Translations under genes and position numbers: made by a program
The notes under the pieces: generated by a model
The model's database searches: none
Seen by the model: the letters and a program-made list of their open reading frames with translations, nothing else
Told to the model about the DNA's origin: nothing
Part shown: in pieces, positions 1 to 8,962 of the stretch
Layout: the number at the start of each line of letters is the position of its first letter
Position numbering within the stretch: the stretch's first letter is position 1
DNA from: Paenibacillus sp. FSL H7-0326
Lineage (GTDB): Bacteria; Bacillota; Bacilli; Paenibacillales; Paenibacillaceae
Direction of reading: 5' to 3'
DNA length: 64,000 nt
Assembly: GCF_001955535.1 (NCBI RefSeq)
Contig: NZ_MPVN01000003.1
Span: forward strand, 496,001 to 560,000

Positions 1-371
1 CAGAGACAGGTAGGCGCAAAATCGTCTATGGTATAACGCAAGAGGGATGTGATCAACTTGATTCTTGGTTAACTCAACCTCCGATGGAGCCTGTGATGAG
101 GAATGAATTACTGATGAAGCTCTTCGTCTCCGATGAACGGAATGTTCCCCAATTAGTCACTTTTCTGAAGGAAGAATTAGAAGCGAGTGAGCGATTAACA
201 GCGATGCTTGCAGGAATCAAAGCGAGTGTTCCTGGAGCAGATCGTAAACAAGCCCAGCTCTGGTTATTGACTCTCGACTATGGTGAGCGGTATCTGCAAA
301 TGACCATCGAATGGTGTCACCACGCACTTTCAATATTAAACGATCCACACAGGAGGCCTATAGATGAGTAA
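1..371 (+). CDS. PadR-family transcriptional regulator, C-terminal part
   Basis: The reading frame is open from base 3, so the gene starts before the window. The first visible residues (GRRKIVYGITQEG, then LDSWL) match the end of the PadR winged helix, where the wing is followed by an 'ITxEG...L..WL' segment. The rest is the helical dimerisation tail typical of longer PadR proteins. PadR proteins are DNA-binding repressors that often control a neighbouring membrane or detoxification gene. The stop overlaps the start of the CPBP protease by 8 bases, so the two are translationally coupled. The ATG at 84 is internal to the domain and is not the true start. The N-terminal recognition helix is outside the window. 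Confidence 0.8.
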   Translation, partial: ETGRRKIVYGITQEGCDQLDSWLTQPPMEPVMRNELLMKLFVSDERNVPQLVTFLKEELEASERLTAMLAGIKASVPGADRKQAQLWLLTLDYGERYLQMTIEWCHHALSILNDPHRRPIDE

Positions 372-1083
372 GAAACGTAGCAACTGGATGCCCATCCTGC
401 TGATCACCATCGTGGTTGCCGCTTGTGCCCCTCTATTGCTAAGTTTCAGAAGTAGCCCGCTCCTCGCATTTGAGATATTTGATAGAGATGTATACAATCT
501 GGAGATTAGTTATCAAATTACTGTATTGTTATTAGCTATTATCGTTATAGGCATTGTATATGGAATCGCGGGTAAAGATGGTCTTACGTATTTAAGCCTT
601 AGAAGGCGAGATGGAATAATTCTGCCGGAACCATGGATAGGAATTAAGCCAAAAGAAACGGAGTCATGGAAAAACTTAGGTTTTAACTTCGCGATTGTGA
701 TTACACTGGTAACCACTGTGGTCATTTACTTCCAACTGGGGTATGGGGAAAGCATAAGTTTAGAGCTATATCCTGGATTTATATTGATTCTTATCTTTTC
801 GCTTATGAATGCCTTTTCAGAAGAAATCATCTTCCGGTTCTCATTTGTATCCATCGTTAGCAGATATGGCTTCTCACCGTATATAGCGCAGGGATTAGCA
901 GCATTGACCTTTGGTATTGTTCATTATTTCGGAAATCCAGGGGGAATAGTGGGTGTATTAATGGCTGCTTTTATCGGATGGTTTTTGGCCAAATCGATGT
1001 TAGAAACGAAGGGATTCTTCTGGGCGTTAACGATTCATTTCTTACAGGATGTCGTGATTTTCACTGCTTTATTTATAAAATAA
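364..1083 (+). CDS. CPBP-family intramembrane metalloprotease (CAAX protease-like)
   Basis: A 239-residue multi-spanning membrane protein with the signature of the CPBP (Abi/Rce1) family: EEIIFR with Glu153, Glu154 and Arg158, then FGIVH with His187, and a last His225/Asp229 near the C-terminus. These residues lie in membrane helices and form the proposed intramembrane active site. The substrate cannot be told from sequence; family members act in prenyl-protein processing, bacteriocin immunity or signalling. The gene overlaps the PadR gene by 8 bases and is probably controlled by it. The start codon follows AGGAGG at 351-356 with good spacing. Confidence 0.88.
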   Translation: MSKKRSNWMPILLITIVVAACAPLLLSFRSSPLLAFEIFDRDVYNLEISYQITVLLLAIIVIGIVYGIAGKDGLTYLSLRRRDGIILPEPWIGIKPKETESWKNLGFNFAIVITLVTTVVIYFQLGYGESISLELYPGFILILIFSLMNAFSEEIIFRFSFVSIVSRYGFSPYIAQGLAALTFGIVHYFGNPGGIVGVLMAAFIGWFLAKSMLETKGFFWALTIHFLQDVVIFTALFIK

Positions 1084-1245
1084 TGACTGCAATACCGAAG
1101 ATCTCAAAAGGTAATCATTCCATTGTAGCAGATGGTTCAATAGTTACAAAAAATGTGCCAGCTTAGGGCAGGTATATATTATAAGCGTTGCTGTATTCAG
1201 ACGAAACCTGCGAACAGATCTAATAGTACTATGCTCAACGGGTTT

Positions 1246-1290
1246 GTTTATAAATAAACAAGGACCTCTCACTAAGTTCGGTGAGGGTCC
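1246..1290 (-). terminator. Rho-independent terminator of the collagen-like gene
   Basis: Inverted repeat AGGACCtCTCAC (1261-1272) and GTGAGGGTCC (1281-1290). Read on the minus strand the stem is followed by TTGTTTATTT. It lies just downstream of the minus-strand exosporium-type gene. Confidence 0.75.
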
Positions 1291-1325
1291 CTGTTTCTTG
1301 CCTTGATACATTAAAAGAAATGCCA

Positions 1326-2732
1326 TTAAGTGATTGTAAGACCTGCGCTTGCATATCCCGCAATGGTTGTAGCCACATCAATTCCGGCCGTTACGGATGC
1401 TGAGAAAACCATAAGCAGTCGGTCATTGGCGGCAACCGGAATACTGAGCCCTGTAGTTAATCCGCTGGATATCGTGCCCAGTGCCAAGACGCCAGTCAGT
1501 GGTGGAGCGAGGGTTACCAGTGCACCCGGTACAGCCGTAAATGTGTTATCAGGTGTAGTAGAACGGAATAATTGAGCAGTTATGGTTACTGTAGATCCAA
1601 CCAAGCTAAGTCCAGCTGTCGTACTGAAATAAGCGGCCAGTGAATTAATGGTTCCTGCACGGGATGCCGAGAAAGCAAAGTTAAGTAAAGTTCCTGCAGC
1701 CCCGGTGAGATCAATAATTCCTCCGTTAACACTTATTCCAGTAGCACTGTTGCCAAAACCAACTAAACTGGAGGTGTTCAAAAGTCCACCCAATACCGTA
1801 GTCAACGCAACAGGAAGTCCTGATGCATAAGGAATGATCGCTCCAGAACCTGCAGCACCCGTGGCCCCGGTGACACCCGTTGCACCTGCTGATCCAGTAT
1901 CTCCAGTGGCACCCGTTGCACCTGCCGATCCAGTAGCCCCAGTGACACCCGTTGCACCTGCCGATCCAGTAGCCCCAGTGACACCCGTTGCACCTGCCGA
2001 TCCAGTATCTCCGGTGGCACCTGTTGCACCAGCTGATCCAGTGTCTCCGGTTGCACCCGTTGCACCTGCCGATCCAGTAGCCCCAGTGACACCCGTTGCA
2101 CCTGCCGCTCCCGTATCTCCGGTTGCACCTGTTGCACCAGCTGATCCAGTAGCCCCAGTGACACCCGTTGCACCTGCCGATCCAGTAGCCCCAGTGACAC
2201 CCGTTGCACCAGCTGAACCCGTAGCCCCGGTGACTCCTGTTGCACCTGGTGCACCAGTGTCTCCAGTGGCCCCCGTTGCACCAGGTGATCCCGTAGCGCC
2301 CGTGACACCCGTTGTGCCTGGTAAGCCTGCCGCTCCCGTAGCTCCGGTCGCGCCGGTGGACCCGGTGATGCTTGGGATTTCACTCAGCAATTCGGAAGAG
2401 ACCAAACGATGCGCTGTTACCAAGGAACCTGTGCTGCTCTTACCCCATACGGATACTTGAATAGGATCATTCACTGTTGAAGTTGTTGTAAAAGTAAACT
2501 CGAACGCATCAAAATTGGCAAAATAGTTGTTGGTAATTACTTGATTTGGTTCAATGTTAATTGACTCACTGACATACAAAGTCCTTATTCCACCATCCAT
2601 GTAATACCCTTGTATTTGTACAGATGAGGCTGTCGAATCGCTGCGGTTATCGATGCTGATAGTAACTGACTGAGTCGGTCTTACACCGCTTACCGCATTA
2701 TTTTCAATTGGTCCTGTTGATAAAAAGCTCAT
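1326..2732 (-). CDS. BclB-like collagen-like exosporium glycoprotein
   Basis: 468 residues in three parts. Residues 1-~120 form a beta-rich domain that is also encoded alone by the upstream gene. About 57 uninterrupted Gly-X-Y triplets follow (mostly GAT, GVT, GSA, GDT), with many threonines suited to O-glycosylation. The last ~170 residues, starting at GAIIPYASG, resemble the BclB-type C-terminal domain of Bacillus exosporium glycoproteins. Such proteins form the hair-like nap on the spore surface. There is no secretion signal, which fits assembly inside the mother cell. AAAGGAGA precedes the ATG. The neighbouring gene lies 31 bases upstream, so they are probably co-transcribed late in sporulation; I could not identify a convincing SigK promoter. 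Confidence 0.85.
   Translation of the reverse strand: MSFLSTGPIENNAVSGVRPTQSVTISIDNRSDSTASSVQIQGYYMDGGIRTLYVSESINIEPNQVITNNYFANFDAFEFTFTTTSTVNDPIQVSVWGKSSTGSLVTAHRLVSSELLSEIPSITGSTGATGATGAAGLPGTTGVTGATGSPGATGATGDTGAPGATGVTGATGSAGATGVTGATGSAGATGVTGATGSAGATGATGDTGAAGATGVTGATGSAGATGATGDTGSAGATGATGDTGSAGATGVTGATGSAGATGVTGATGSAGATGATGDTGSAGATGVTGATGAAGSGAIIPYASGLPVALTTVLGGLLNTSSLVGFGNSATGISVNGGIIDLTGAAGTLLNFAFSASRAGTINSLAAYFSTTAGLSLVGSTVTITAQLFRSTTPDNTFTAVPGALVTLAPPLTGVLALGTISSGLTTGLSIPVAANDRLLMVFSASVTAGIDVATTIAGYASAGLTIT
1851..2363 (-). repeat. Collagen-like Gly-X-Thr coding repeat (36-bp higher-order unit)
   Basis: Tandem 9-bp triplet units coding for about 57 Gly-X-Y triplets, arranged in a higher-order 36-bp unit coding for GATGVTGATGSA and variants. 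The DNA repeats are nearly identical, so length variation by slippage or recombination is likely. Spurious long open frames occur in other frames over this tract. Confidence 0.9.
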
Positions 2733-2763
2733 CGCTACATCTCCTTTTTTGAGGATTTATTCG

Positions 2764-3132
2764 CTAGATGTTCTTTATTGTCTTCTCGTGCGTCACCACA
2801 CGATGTGTTTCAACCAATTGTCCGGACGCTTGTTTGCCCCACACTGAAATTCCTACTTCTTCCACACCTTCTGCGTTTGTTTCAAAAACAAACTCATAAG
2901 CATCCAAATCTGCATAATAATTTCTGGTCACTACTTCATTAGGTGCAATACTGATGACTTCACTTATATACAGTGTTCTTGTTGTACTAAGCGCGTATCC
3001 CTGCACGGATACAGTTAGAGTGTCCATAGCAGCACGACTCACCAATCTAATTGTCACCTGTTGCGTCGGTCTAACTCCCGAAACGGGACTGTTTAGTATC
3101 GGCCCAGTTGATTGAATCGCCATTTTTCCCAT
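2764..3132 (-). CDS. Stand-alone paralogue of the collagen-like protein's N-terminal domain
   Basis: 122 residues that align end to end with residues 1-~120 of the following gene: STGPI...VSGVRPTQ.VTI, a Y-x-D-G/ST-RTLY(I/V)SE block, (A/E)PN.V.T.NY(Y/F)A..DA(Y/F)EF.F, and (I/V)SVWGK..G.LV..HR(V/L)V. It lacks collagen repeats and a C-terminal domain. The pair probably arose by duplication of the N-terminal domain. I infer a shared role in attaching proteins to the spore surface or in forming a base layer; no function is proven for this domain by sequence alone. A GGTGGG stretch precedes the ATG. It is the first gene of a two-gene minus-strand unit. Confidence 0.75.
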   Translation of the reverse strand: MGKMAIQSTGPILNSPVSGVRPTQQVTIRLVSRAAMDTLTVSVQGYALSTTRTLYISEVISIAPNEVVTRNYYADLDAYEFVFETNAEGVEEVGISVWGKQASGQLVETHRVVTHEKTIKNI

Positions 3133-3615
3133 CCCACCTTTTATGATCTAATACTCGAGCAATATTTGGCATTGAGCCACAAGACAGTAGTATTCAAACA
3201 CTAAACCAGCGGTGAGGACTCTAATACGGTGGCAAGTTAAAGCACTAACAATAACAATCCCCTTGTACATCCTGGGCTGAAGCTAAACAAAAACTGTAAA
3301 TACTTATGAGCAAAAGATTCTTTTTTCTTCAGCTAACATGCTGGTTTACTGAAATCGTTAGGTAGAATGTTGGTGACCCGAAAGCCGCATATTTGCTGCT
3401 TTTTTTATTTTATGTATAAATTACTTGTAGCTTGATGTCTTATATATAGTATGTAAGCTTAAATTTTATGTAATCTTTAGATTCAGTTAAGACTTTATAA
3501 AAAATCGCACAGATTTAGGTCCTAATAAATTACACCAAACCTATAAAATGAGGAAATGAAAGGGAAGCGGAAGAGGAGTGGGTACCCGGGGATTTTGTGC
3601 GAGAAGCACGAGTGA
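3133..3615. other. Non-coding stretch between exosporium-type genes and GH2 remnant
   Basis: No supported gene. It holds the upstream region of the exosporium-type unit on one side. A weak hairpin (AGCCGCA / TTGCTGCT near 3380-3400) is followed by a T-rich run on the plus strand without a gene in front of it. The remaining AT-rich sequence shows nothing I can assign. Confidence 0.5.
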
Positions 3616-5213
3616 AATCGGTATGGTATCGCTAACAGCTTTGATTGGGCGGATGATGGCGGAATAATTCGTGGAGTATCCCTTATTGTTAGCGGACACG
3701 GAGCAATCGATTACAGCAAAATACAGGCCGTGCCTGTATTTAGTGATGAAAGAAATGGGCGTAGCTAGGGGAGATTCGTTTATGGGAAGAAGAACAGGGG
3801 AGTCGAACCACAGCACTTTTTGGGCTTATGGTAACAGTAACCAGTGATGATGGCTCCATAATTTCAGAAAAATGGGAATTGGCTAGCAATGCAGGCATGT
3901 TACGTTTTGAAAATTTAAAGGTGGAGAGCCCCAAGCTCTGGCATTTTGATCATCCTCATTTGTATAAGGTTAATCTTGCTTTGTACATGGATGATTCGCT
4001 TTCGGATGAGGAATCCATAGAGGTCGGCTTCCGAGAAATTCGATCAGATGGTCATACATTGCTACTCAACCGAGAGCCCGTCCGACTTATGGGGGTTGAA
4101 TGGATGCCGGGATCTCATCCGGATCGAGGCATGGCTGAAACGCTTAGCGAGCTTGAGGAAATGCTCCGACATATGAAAGAAGCAAATTGCGTAATTACCC
4201 GTTTTCATTGGCAGCAAGATAACAAGTTACTAGAATGGTGTGACCGCAACGGTCTATTGGTACAGGAAGAGATTCCGCATTGGCAAACGCCGTATGATCC
4301 AGACGACGAATGGCTTCAGACGTCTATGCAGCATGCCCGTGAAATGATTAATCGACACTATCATCATCCATGTATTTATGCATGGGGACTGGGTAACGAG
4401 ATAAATGGGCAATCTCCCATCACAGTTCGTTATTTTGAAAAATTGAAGACGCTTGTCCGCGATTTGGATGACACCCGATTTATTAACTACGTTTCCAATA
4501 CAGTACATGAAAATCCTTCTACTGACGCAGCCGGTGTAGGTGATGTTATTATGTGGAATGATTATATTGGGACTTGGCATGGGGATTTAGATAGACCGGC
4601 TGTAATCGAAACGATTACAGAAGCTTACAAGAATAAACCGATCATTGTTGCCGAATATGGACTATGTGAACCTGCATATGCGGGAGGTGACGAACGACGT
4701 AAGGAAATTCTAATTGAGAACACGATGGAATACCGGAAGCACTCTGGTATTGCTGCATTATTATTTTTTAGTCTGAATGATTATCCGACACAGATGGGTG
4801 AAGCCGGTGAAGGCATGCTGCGACAACGTGTACACGGTTCTATGCATTTGGATGGTACGCCTAAGCCATTATATGAAACCTTGCGTCAATTGGCTTCACC
4901 GATCAATGTATCCGTAAATTTGGAAAATAAAGAAGGAAGTATGGCAGTCGTTATAGATACTTCGAATGACATTCCGTCTTACAGAATATCTGGATATACA
5001 ATTAAGCTTACTGATCCATTTGGTAACAGTTACAAGAAAGATATTCCGGCATTAGAACCTGGAGAGCATTGCGTGTTACATTTTTGGGATATACCTCCAA
5101 TTAAAACGGAAGAATTCATACTGGATGTTCAAAGACCAACCGGATTCTCGGTAACAAGCGGTCCATTGAACAAGTATAAAGGACATTTTACAGATCATCA
5201 TTTACTTCAATAA
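3616..5213 (+). pseudogene. Broken glycoside hydrolase family 2 enzyme (beta-galactosidase/glucuronidase-like)
   Basis: The open frame 3828-5213 encodes 461 residues covering the end of the immunoglobulin-like sandwich (LWHFDHPHLY, a GH2 hallmark) and the full catalytic barrel with both glutamates: Glu191 in GNEINGQ and Glu276 in VAEYG. The sugar-binding N-terminal domain is not in this frame. Its remnant is visible in another frame at 3616-3750 as NRYGIANSFDWADDGGIIRG and AIDYSKIQAVPVF, ended by TAG. Frameshift and stop separate the two parts, and nothing earlier is recognisable. I call it a pseudogene; a shortened protein from 3828 could still be made but lacks the usual first ~250 residues. 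It converges on an AraC regulator. Confidence 0.8.
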
Positions 5214-5239
5214 TACAGTCTCTTAACTACTTACTATGA

Positions 5240-6133
5240 TCAACCTTTTGGGATGCTCCGATATTCGGTCGGCGAGCATCCCATTATTTTTTTGAACAAT
5301 CTTGAGAAATAATAAGGGTCCTTTATACCGACAGCTCCGGCTATTTCCTTCACGCTTTTATCGGATAAAGATAACATTTGCCCAGCTCGCTGCATCTTGA
5401 GTCTGAGATAGAACTCAATGGGAGGCACGCCTGTTTCCTTATTGAACAAGTATATCAAATGTTGTTTGGATAAGCCTAAATGACGTGCTAATTCGGGAAG
5501 CGTCAGAGATTCTGTCATCCGATCCGTCATGTATTGTACAGCCTGTTCCAAATAACGTTCACTTTTATTATCTTGAAGTGTATGCATTAAACTAAATCCT
5601 ACATGACTAATTAAGTGCCGGATACACTGGGACACATAAATCTGATTGTTCATGGCGTACGGTTTATCTGATAACATGTCATAGCATTGTTCAAAGTCAT
5701 CGATCCACCTAGAATGCAAGTTTAATGTAAAAGGGAGGGGGCCCGCGTCTAAAGAGTAAGTTCGGATAAGAGATTCTGCGTCTGTCCCTGTAAGGTGCAT
5801 CCAGTAAATGGTCCAAGGATTTTCATGAGATGCGCCATATCGATGCGGAATTTCCGCTGGAATAACGATAAGCTGTCTGGGCTGAATTTGAACGGATTTA
5901 TGGGTTTCCACCCAGCCTTCACCCTTGACACAATAGATGAGGATATGAGATTGAGATCCCTTGGGTCTTTGTCTGTAATGATATTTTGCCGCAGGGAAAA
6001 AGCCGATATCGCTTATATGGAAATGACTTGTTAATGCATTATTTTGTAATTCTTTGAGCATAAATTCGGGTTGTATAAAAATCTTTTCCTCTTCAAATCC
6101 ATCTGACTTCAATCTCCGGTCCGTATCTATCAT
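5240..6133 (-). CDS. AraC-family transcriptional regulator with N-terminal cupin domain
   Basis: 297 residues. Residues ~40-150 form a cupin-like sensing domain (ILIYCVKGEGWVE, IPAEIPHRYG). The C-terminal ~100 residues carry two helix-turn-helix motifs: LTLPELARHLGLSKQHLIYL, then IAGAVGIKDPYYFSRLFKK..G.SPTEYR, the AraC signature. Such regulators usually activate sugar-use genes. The convergent GH2 remnant suggests it once served a beta-glycoside locus. The start is supported by AGAAGAGGA upstream. Its last codons lie inside a hairpin that can terminate the opposite strand. Confidence 0.9.
   Translation of the reverse strand: MIDTDRRLKSDGFEEEKIFIQPEFMLKELQNNALTSHFHISDIGFFPAAKYHYRQRPKGSQSHILIYCVKGEGWVETHKSVQIQPRQLIVIPAEIPHRYGASHENPWTIYWMHLTGTDAESLIRTYSLDAGPLPFTLNLHSRWIDDFEQCYDMLSDKPYAMNNQIYVSQCIRHLISHVGFSLMHTLQDNKSERYLEQAVQYMTDRMTESLTLPELARHLGLSKQHLIYLFNKETGVPPIEFYLRLKMQRAGQMLSLSDKSVKEIAGAVGIKDPYYFSRLFKKIMGCSPTEYRSIPKG
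5250..5294 (+). terminator. Terminator hairpin inside the 3' end of the AraC gene
   Basis: GGGATGCTC (5250-5258) and GAGCATCCC (5274-5282) form a perfect 9-bp stem followed by ATTATTTTTTTG on the plus strand. It would end transcription of the GH2 gene, yet the stem encodes the C-terminal residues of the convergent regulator. Confidence 0.7.
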
Positions 6134-6157
6134 AAAGTATCCTCTTCTCTAAGCATA

Positions 6158-6865
6158 TTGATTAATATTATCACATGTGGATACAATGAACCGACAGCCC
6201 CTGTTACTCAAGGAAGTGAATTTCAAGAATATACTCCATCAATGGAGACTGATATATCAAGTGAATTGAAATCCCAGTTTCCGGATAATGGATACAGTAT
6301 TGAAATTGACACAGTCCAAGAAGAACTCTCAGTTCGAGCCCAAATTAACACAGATCACGGAGTTCTTTCCGTTGTTTCAACAGGCACAGAAGAAGTCGGC
6401 CATATAACAACGCCGAGTGTTTTTGGAGCTGAAGGAGATGTTACCTTTAGAGGGAAGTACAATGTTGTGCTAAGTACCGACGGATCTGTACAAGTGATTA
6501 AAGAATTTAAAGATCTTATCTTTGTACAGAAATCCGATGGGCCAATCACGTTTGATGTAATTCCTTTTGAGAAGGCAGATGTATACTTACTAACTCCTGA
6601 GTACATGGCAACGAGAGGAACGAATTCATATGTATTTGGAATTAATTAAGAAAATGGAGAAGCATTTCCCATTACTTTTAATTACGGCAAAAATGTAAGA
6701 GAAACCATTAATTACGCAGTAGATCACTTCCCGCAAAATGAAAGTGAACAATTGGTTGTCATGACTAGAAATAATGAAGGAGAGAATCAAGAGTCTGAAA
6801 TTAAAAAAATCACATTTACCTTGGATTTAGATAATAAACAATTCATCTTAGAAACGGATACATAG
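6158..6865 (+). pseudogene. Degraded lipoprotein-like gene with internal stop
   Basis: The frame runs from about 6158 to a TAA at 6647-6649, then continues in the same frame to TAG at 6863-6865 with normal protein-like sequence (ENGEAFPITFNYGK ... KITFTLDLDNKQFILETDT). The visible N-terminus IITCGYNE resembles the end of a lipoprotein signal, but the usual charged and hydrophobic part before the Cys is missing because the sequence abuts the upstream region of the AraC gene. So both a 5' truncation and an in-frame nonsense change are seen. The family is not recognised; the product would be a beta-rich extracytoplasmic protein of about 235 residues. Confidence 0.65.
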
Positions 6866-7077
6866 CTATTTTAACAAACGCCGGACTAGACTAGCGTACG
6901 ATGAAACTTTGGATTTAGCATATTGGGGATGATGCGAAAAGCCGGATAAAATTCTGGCAAACTATAAGTTTGCGAATGCTTCTGGACCATGGTTTATGAA
7001 GTTATCGAAGACTGACAATTGACAAAGGTTATTCCTATAGATATAATTACCAATAATTTCAAATCATTTAAATGTGC

Positions 7078-7325
7078 TGATTAGAATTAGTAGAAGCCAT
7101 GAGACCTTTCAGAGAGCCGTTGGTTGGTGCGAAACGGCAGTGTCGATTGCTTCGAACTCGTCTATGAACAGTTTTCCTGACATGTAGGGGATACCGGGAT
7201 TCCGCCGTTACAAGGATAGATGGTGTTGGCCATCGAAGGAGTTCATTTCACCCCAGTGTAATGAAATTAGAGTGGTACCGCGGGTTCAACCTCGTCTCTA
7301 TTGCAGAGACGGGGTTTTTTTGTTG
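7078..7325 (+). promoter_or_regulatory. T-box riboswitch, probable tRNA-Leu sensor
   Basis: The T-box core AGAGTGGTACCGCGG is at 7269-7283 and is followed by a terminator stem GTCTCT/AGAGAC with a T run (about 7294-7323). Upstream, AGTAGAAGC near 7090 and the AGAGAG ... GGTTGGTG block mark the base and distal loop of stem I. The specifier is likely CTC at 7157-7159, preceded by GAA as usual, which reads leucine and fits the downstream leuA. Uncharged tRNA-Leu would stabilise the antiterminator and switch on leuA transcription. The stem I boundaries were set by eye. Confidence 0.93.
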
Positions 7326-7396
7326 GCGAAATTCCGGGTTTCGCCAACCCCGCTTGATATAGATATTCCATTAGATTAAGAGGAGGAGCTCAACTG

Positions 7397-8962
7397 ATGA
7401 AGCGTAACATTATTGTATTAGACACCACTTTACGTGACGGGGAGCAAGTGCCAGGGGCCAAATTGAACATGCAGCAAAAGGTTGAATTTGCACAGCAGCT
7501 AAAGCGCCTGAAGGTCGATATTATCGAAGCCGGATTTCCGGCATCTTCCCAAGGGGATTTTCAAGCGGTGAGGGAAATTGCCCGTACGGTGGGAGATAGC
7601 GTGTCGGTCACGGCACTTGGCAGGGCAGTAAAAAGTGATATCGATGCCGTCTACGAGAGCATCCGCATCGCGCAGCAGCCGCTCATTCATATCGTGCTGG
7701 GGTCCTCGAATATCCATGTGGAGAAGAAATTTAACCGCTCCAAGGAAGCCGTCCTGCAGATGGGCGTAGACGCGGTTCGTTATGCCAAAACCTTGCTGCC
7801 GCAGGTACAGTATTCAACCGAAGACGCATCGAGAGCGGACTATGAATATTTGTGGACGACGATCGAATCGGTCGTAAAGGCAGGTGCAACGATCATTAAC
7901 GTGCCGGATACGGTCGGATATGCGGAACCGGATGAATTCGGCGAGTTGATCCGCAAGCTGAACGAGCGGCTTATGAATCTGAATCCTGAGGTCTTACTTA
8001 GTGTGCATTGCCATAATGACTTGGGATTAGCAACTGCCAATACACTAAGTGCAATCAAGAACGGCGCCGGCAAAATCGAATGCACGATCAACGGCTTGGG
8101 CGAACGGGCGGGCAATACTTCGCTTGAAGAAGTTGTCATGGCACTCAAGGTTAGAGAAGCGCGTTACCAATGCGGCACGAACATCCAAACCACCGAGCTG
8201 CTGCGAACGTCGAGGCTGCTGACTTATTTGACGGGACTGGATGTCCAAGTAAACAAGGCTATCACCGGGGAGAATGCTTTCGCCCATTCCTCGGGTATTC
8301 ATCAGGATGGCTTGCTGAAGGATAAACAGGTATATGAGATCATGTCACCGGAAGAAGTGGGGGCAGATAGTATGGAGTTGATATTAACGGCTCGATCAGG
8401 CCGCCATGCATTCAAGCATGCGGTGCAGCAGCTGGGCTTCGATCCCGGTGAAGGCGAGGAGCTGGAGCAGCTGTTTCAGCGTTTTCTTGAATTGGCTGAC
8501 GCCAGGAAGGAAGTATATGATCATGATCTGTTCTATTTGGTATCGGAGCATCGAGAGCAATCGGCAAGCAGCCGGCAGCTCTTTGAACTGCTATCGTTCC
8601 AAGTCGTAACAAATGATGAGTGTCCAACCGCAGCATTCACGCTGCGCAAAGGCGATTCGGTATTAAAGGGCAGCGCTGTCGGCGATGGTCCCATCGACGC
8701 TTTGTTTCGCGGGATAAAAGCACTGGCAGAGCTGGACGTCAGCTTGAAGCACTATAAGATCAACAGCATTTCTAGAGGCACCGAAGCGGTTGGACGGGTC
8801 AACATTCAGCTTGAATATGGCGGCAAGACCTATGCCGGCCGCGCGATGGATACTGATATTATCAAAGCCAGCGCTCAGGCGTTCTTGAACGGCATAAACG
8901 CGGCGCTGCTGGATACGGTATACGCTCAAGAGGATTCCGCGAGCGGTGAGGTCATGTTATGA
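7397..8962 (+). CDS. leuA: 2-isopropylmalate synthase
   Basis: 521 residues. The enzyme condenses acetyl-CoA and 2-oxoisovalerate in the first committed step of leucine synthesis. Seen: the LDTTLRDGEQ.PG signature at residues 8-20 with metal and substrate residues, the HCHNDLGLATANT motif with metal-binding histidines, NGLGERAGN, and a C-terminal LeuA-type regulatory domain from ~residue 365 that binds leucine for feedback. Length matches the ~510-520-residue bacterial class. AGGAGGAG precedes the ATG. It is controlled by the T-box just upstream. It is unusual in standing apart from ilv/leuBCD genes; an epimerase follows with a 4-base overlap instead. It may be a second copy beside a main ilv-leu operon. 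Confidence 0.95.
   Translation: MKRNIIVLDTTLRDGEQVPGAKLNMQQKVEFAQQLKRLKVDIIEAGFPASSQGDFQAVREIARTVGDSVSVTALGRAVKSDIDAVYESIRIAQQPLIHIVLGSSNIHVEKKFNRSKEAVLQMGVDAVRYAKTLLPQVQYSTEDASRADYEYLWTTIESVVKAGATIINVPDTVGYAEPDEFGELIRKLNERLMNLNPEVLLSVHCHNDLGLATANTLSAIKNGAGKIECTINGLGERAGNTSLEEVVMALKVREARYQCGTNIQTTELLRTSRLLTYLTGLDVQVNKAITGENAFAHSSGIHQDGLLKDKQVYEIMSPEEVGADSMELILTARSGRHAFKHAVQQLGFDPGEGEELEQLFQRFLELADARKEVYDHDLFYLVSEHREQSASSRQLFELLSFQVVTNDECPTAAFTLRKGDSVLKGSAVGDGPIDALFRGIKALAELDVSLKHYKINSISRGTEAVGRVNIQLEYGGKTYAGRAMDTDIIKASAQAFLNGINAALLDTVYAQEDSASGEVML

Noticed and set aside
1851..2363. 36-bp repeats resembling a CRISPR array
   Set aside because: No unique spacers; the repeat is continuous coding sequence for collagen-like triplets.
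1834..2460. Long open frames on both strands across the collagen repeat (proline-valine-rich and arginine-glutamine-rich)
   Set aside because: They arise from the 9-bp repeat read in other frames. The Gly-X-Thr frame has the start, ribosome binding site and recognised flanking domains.
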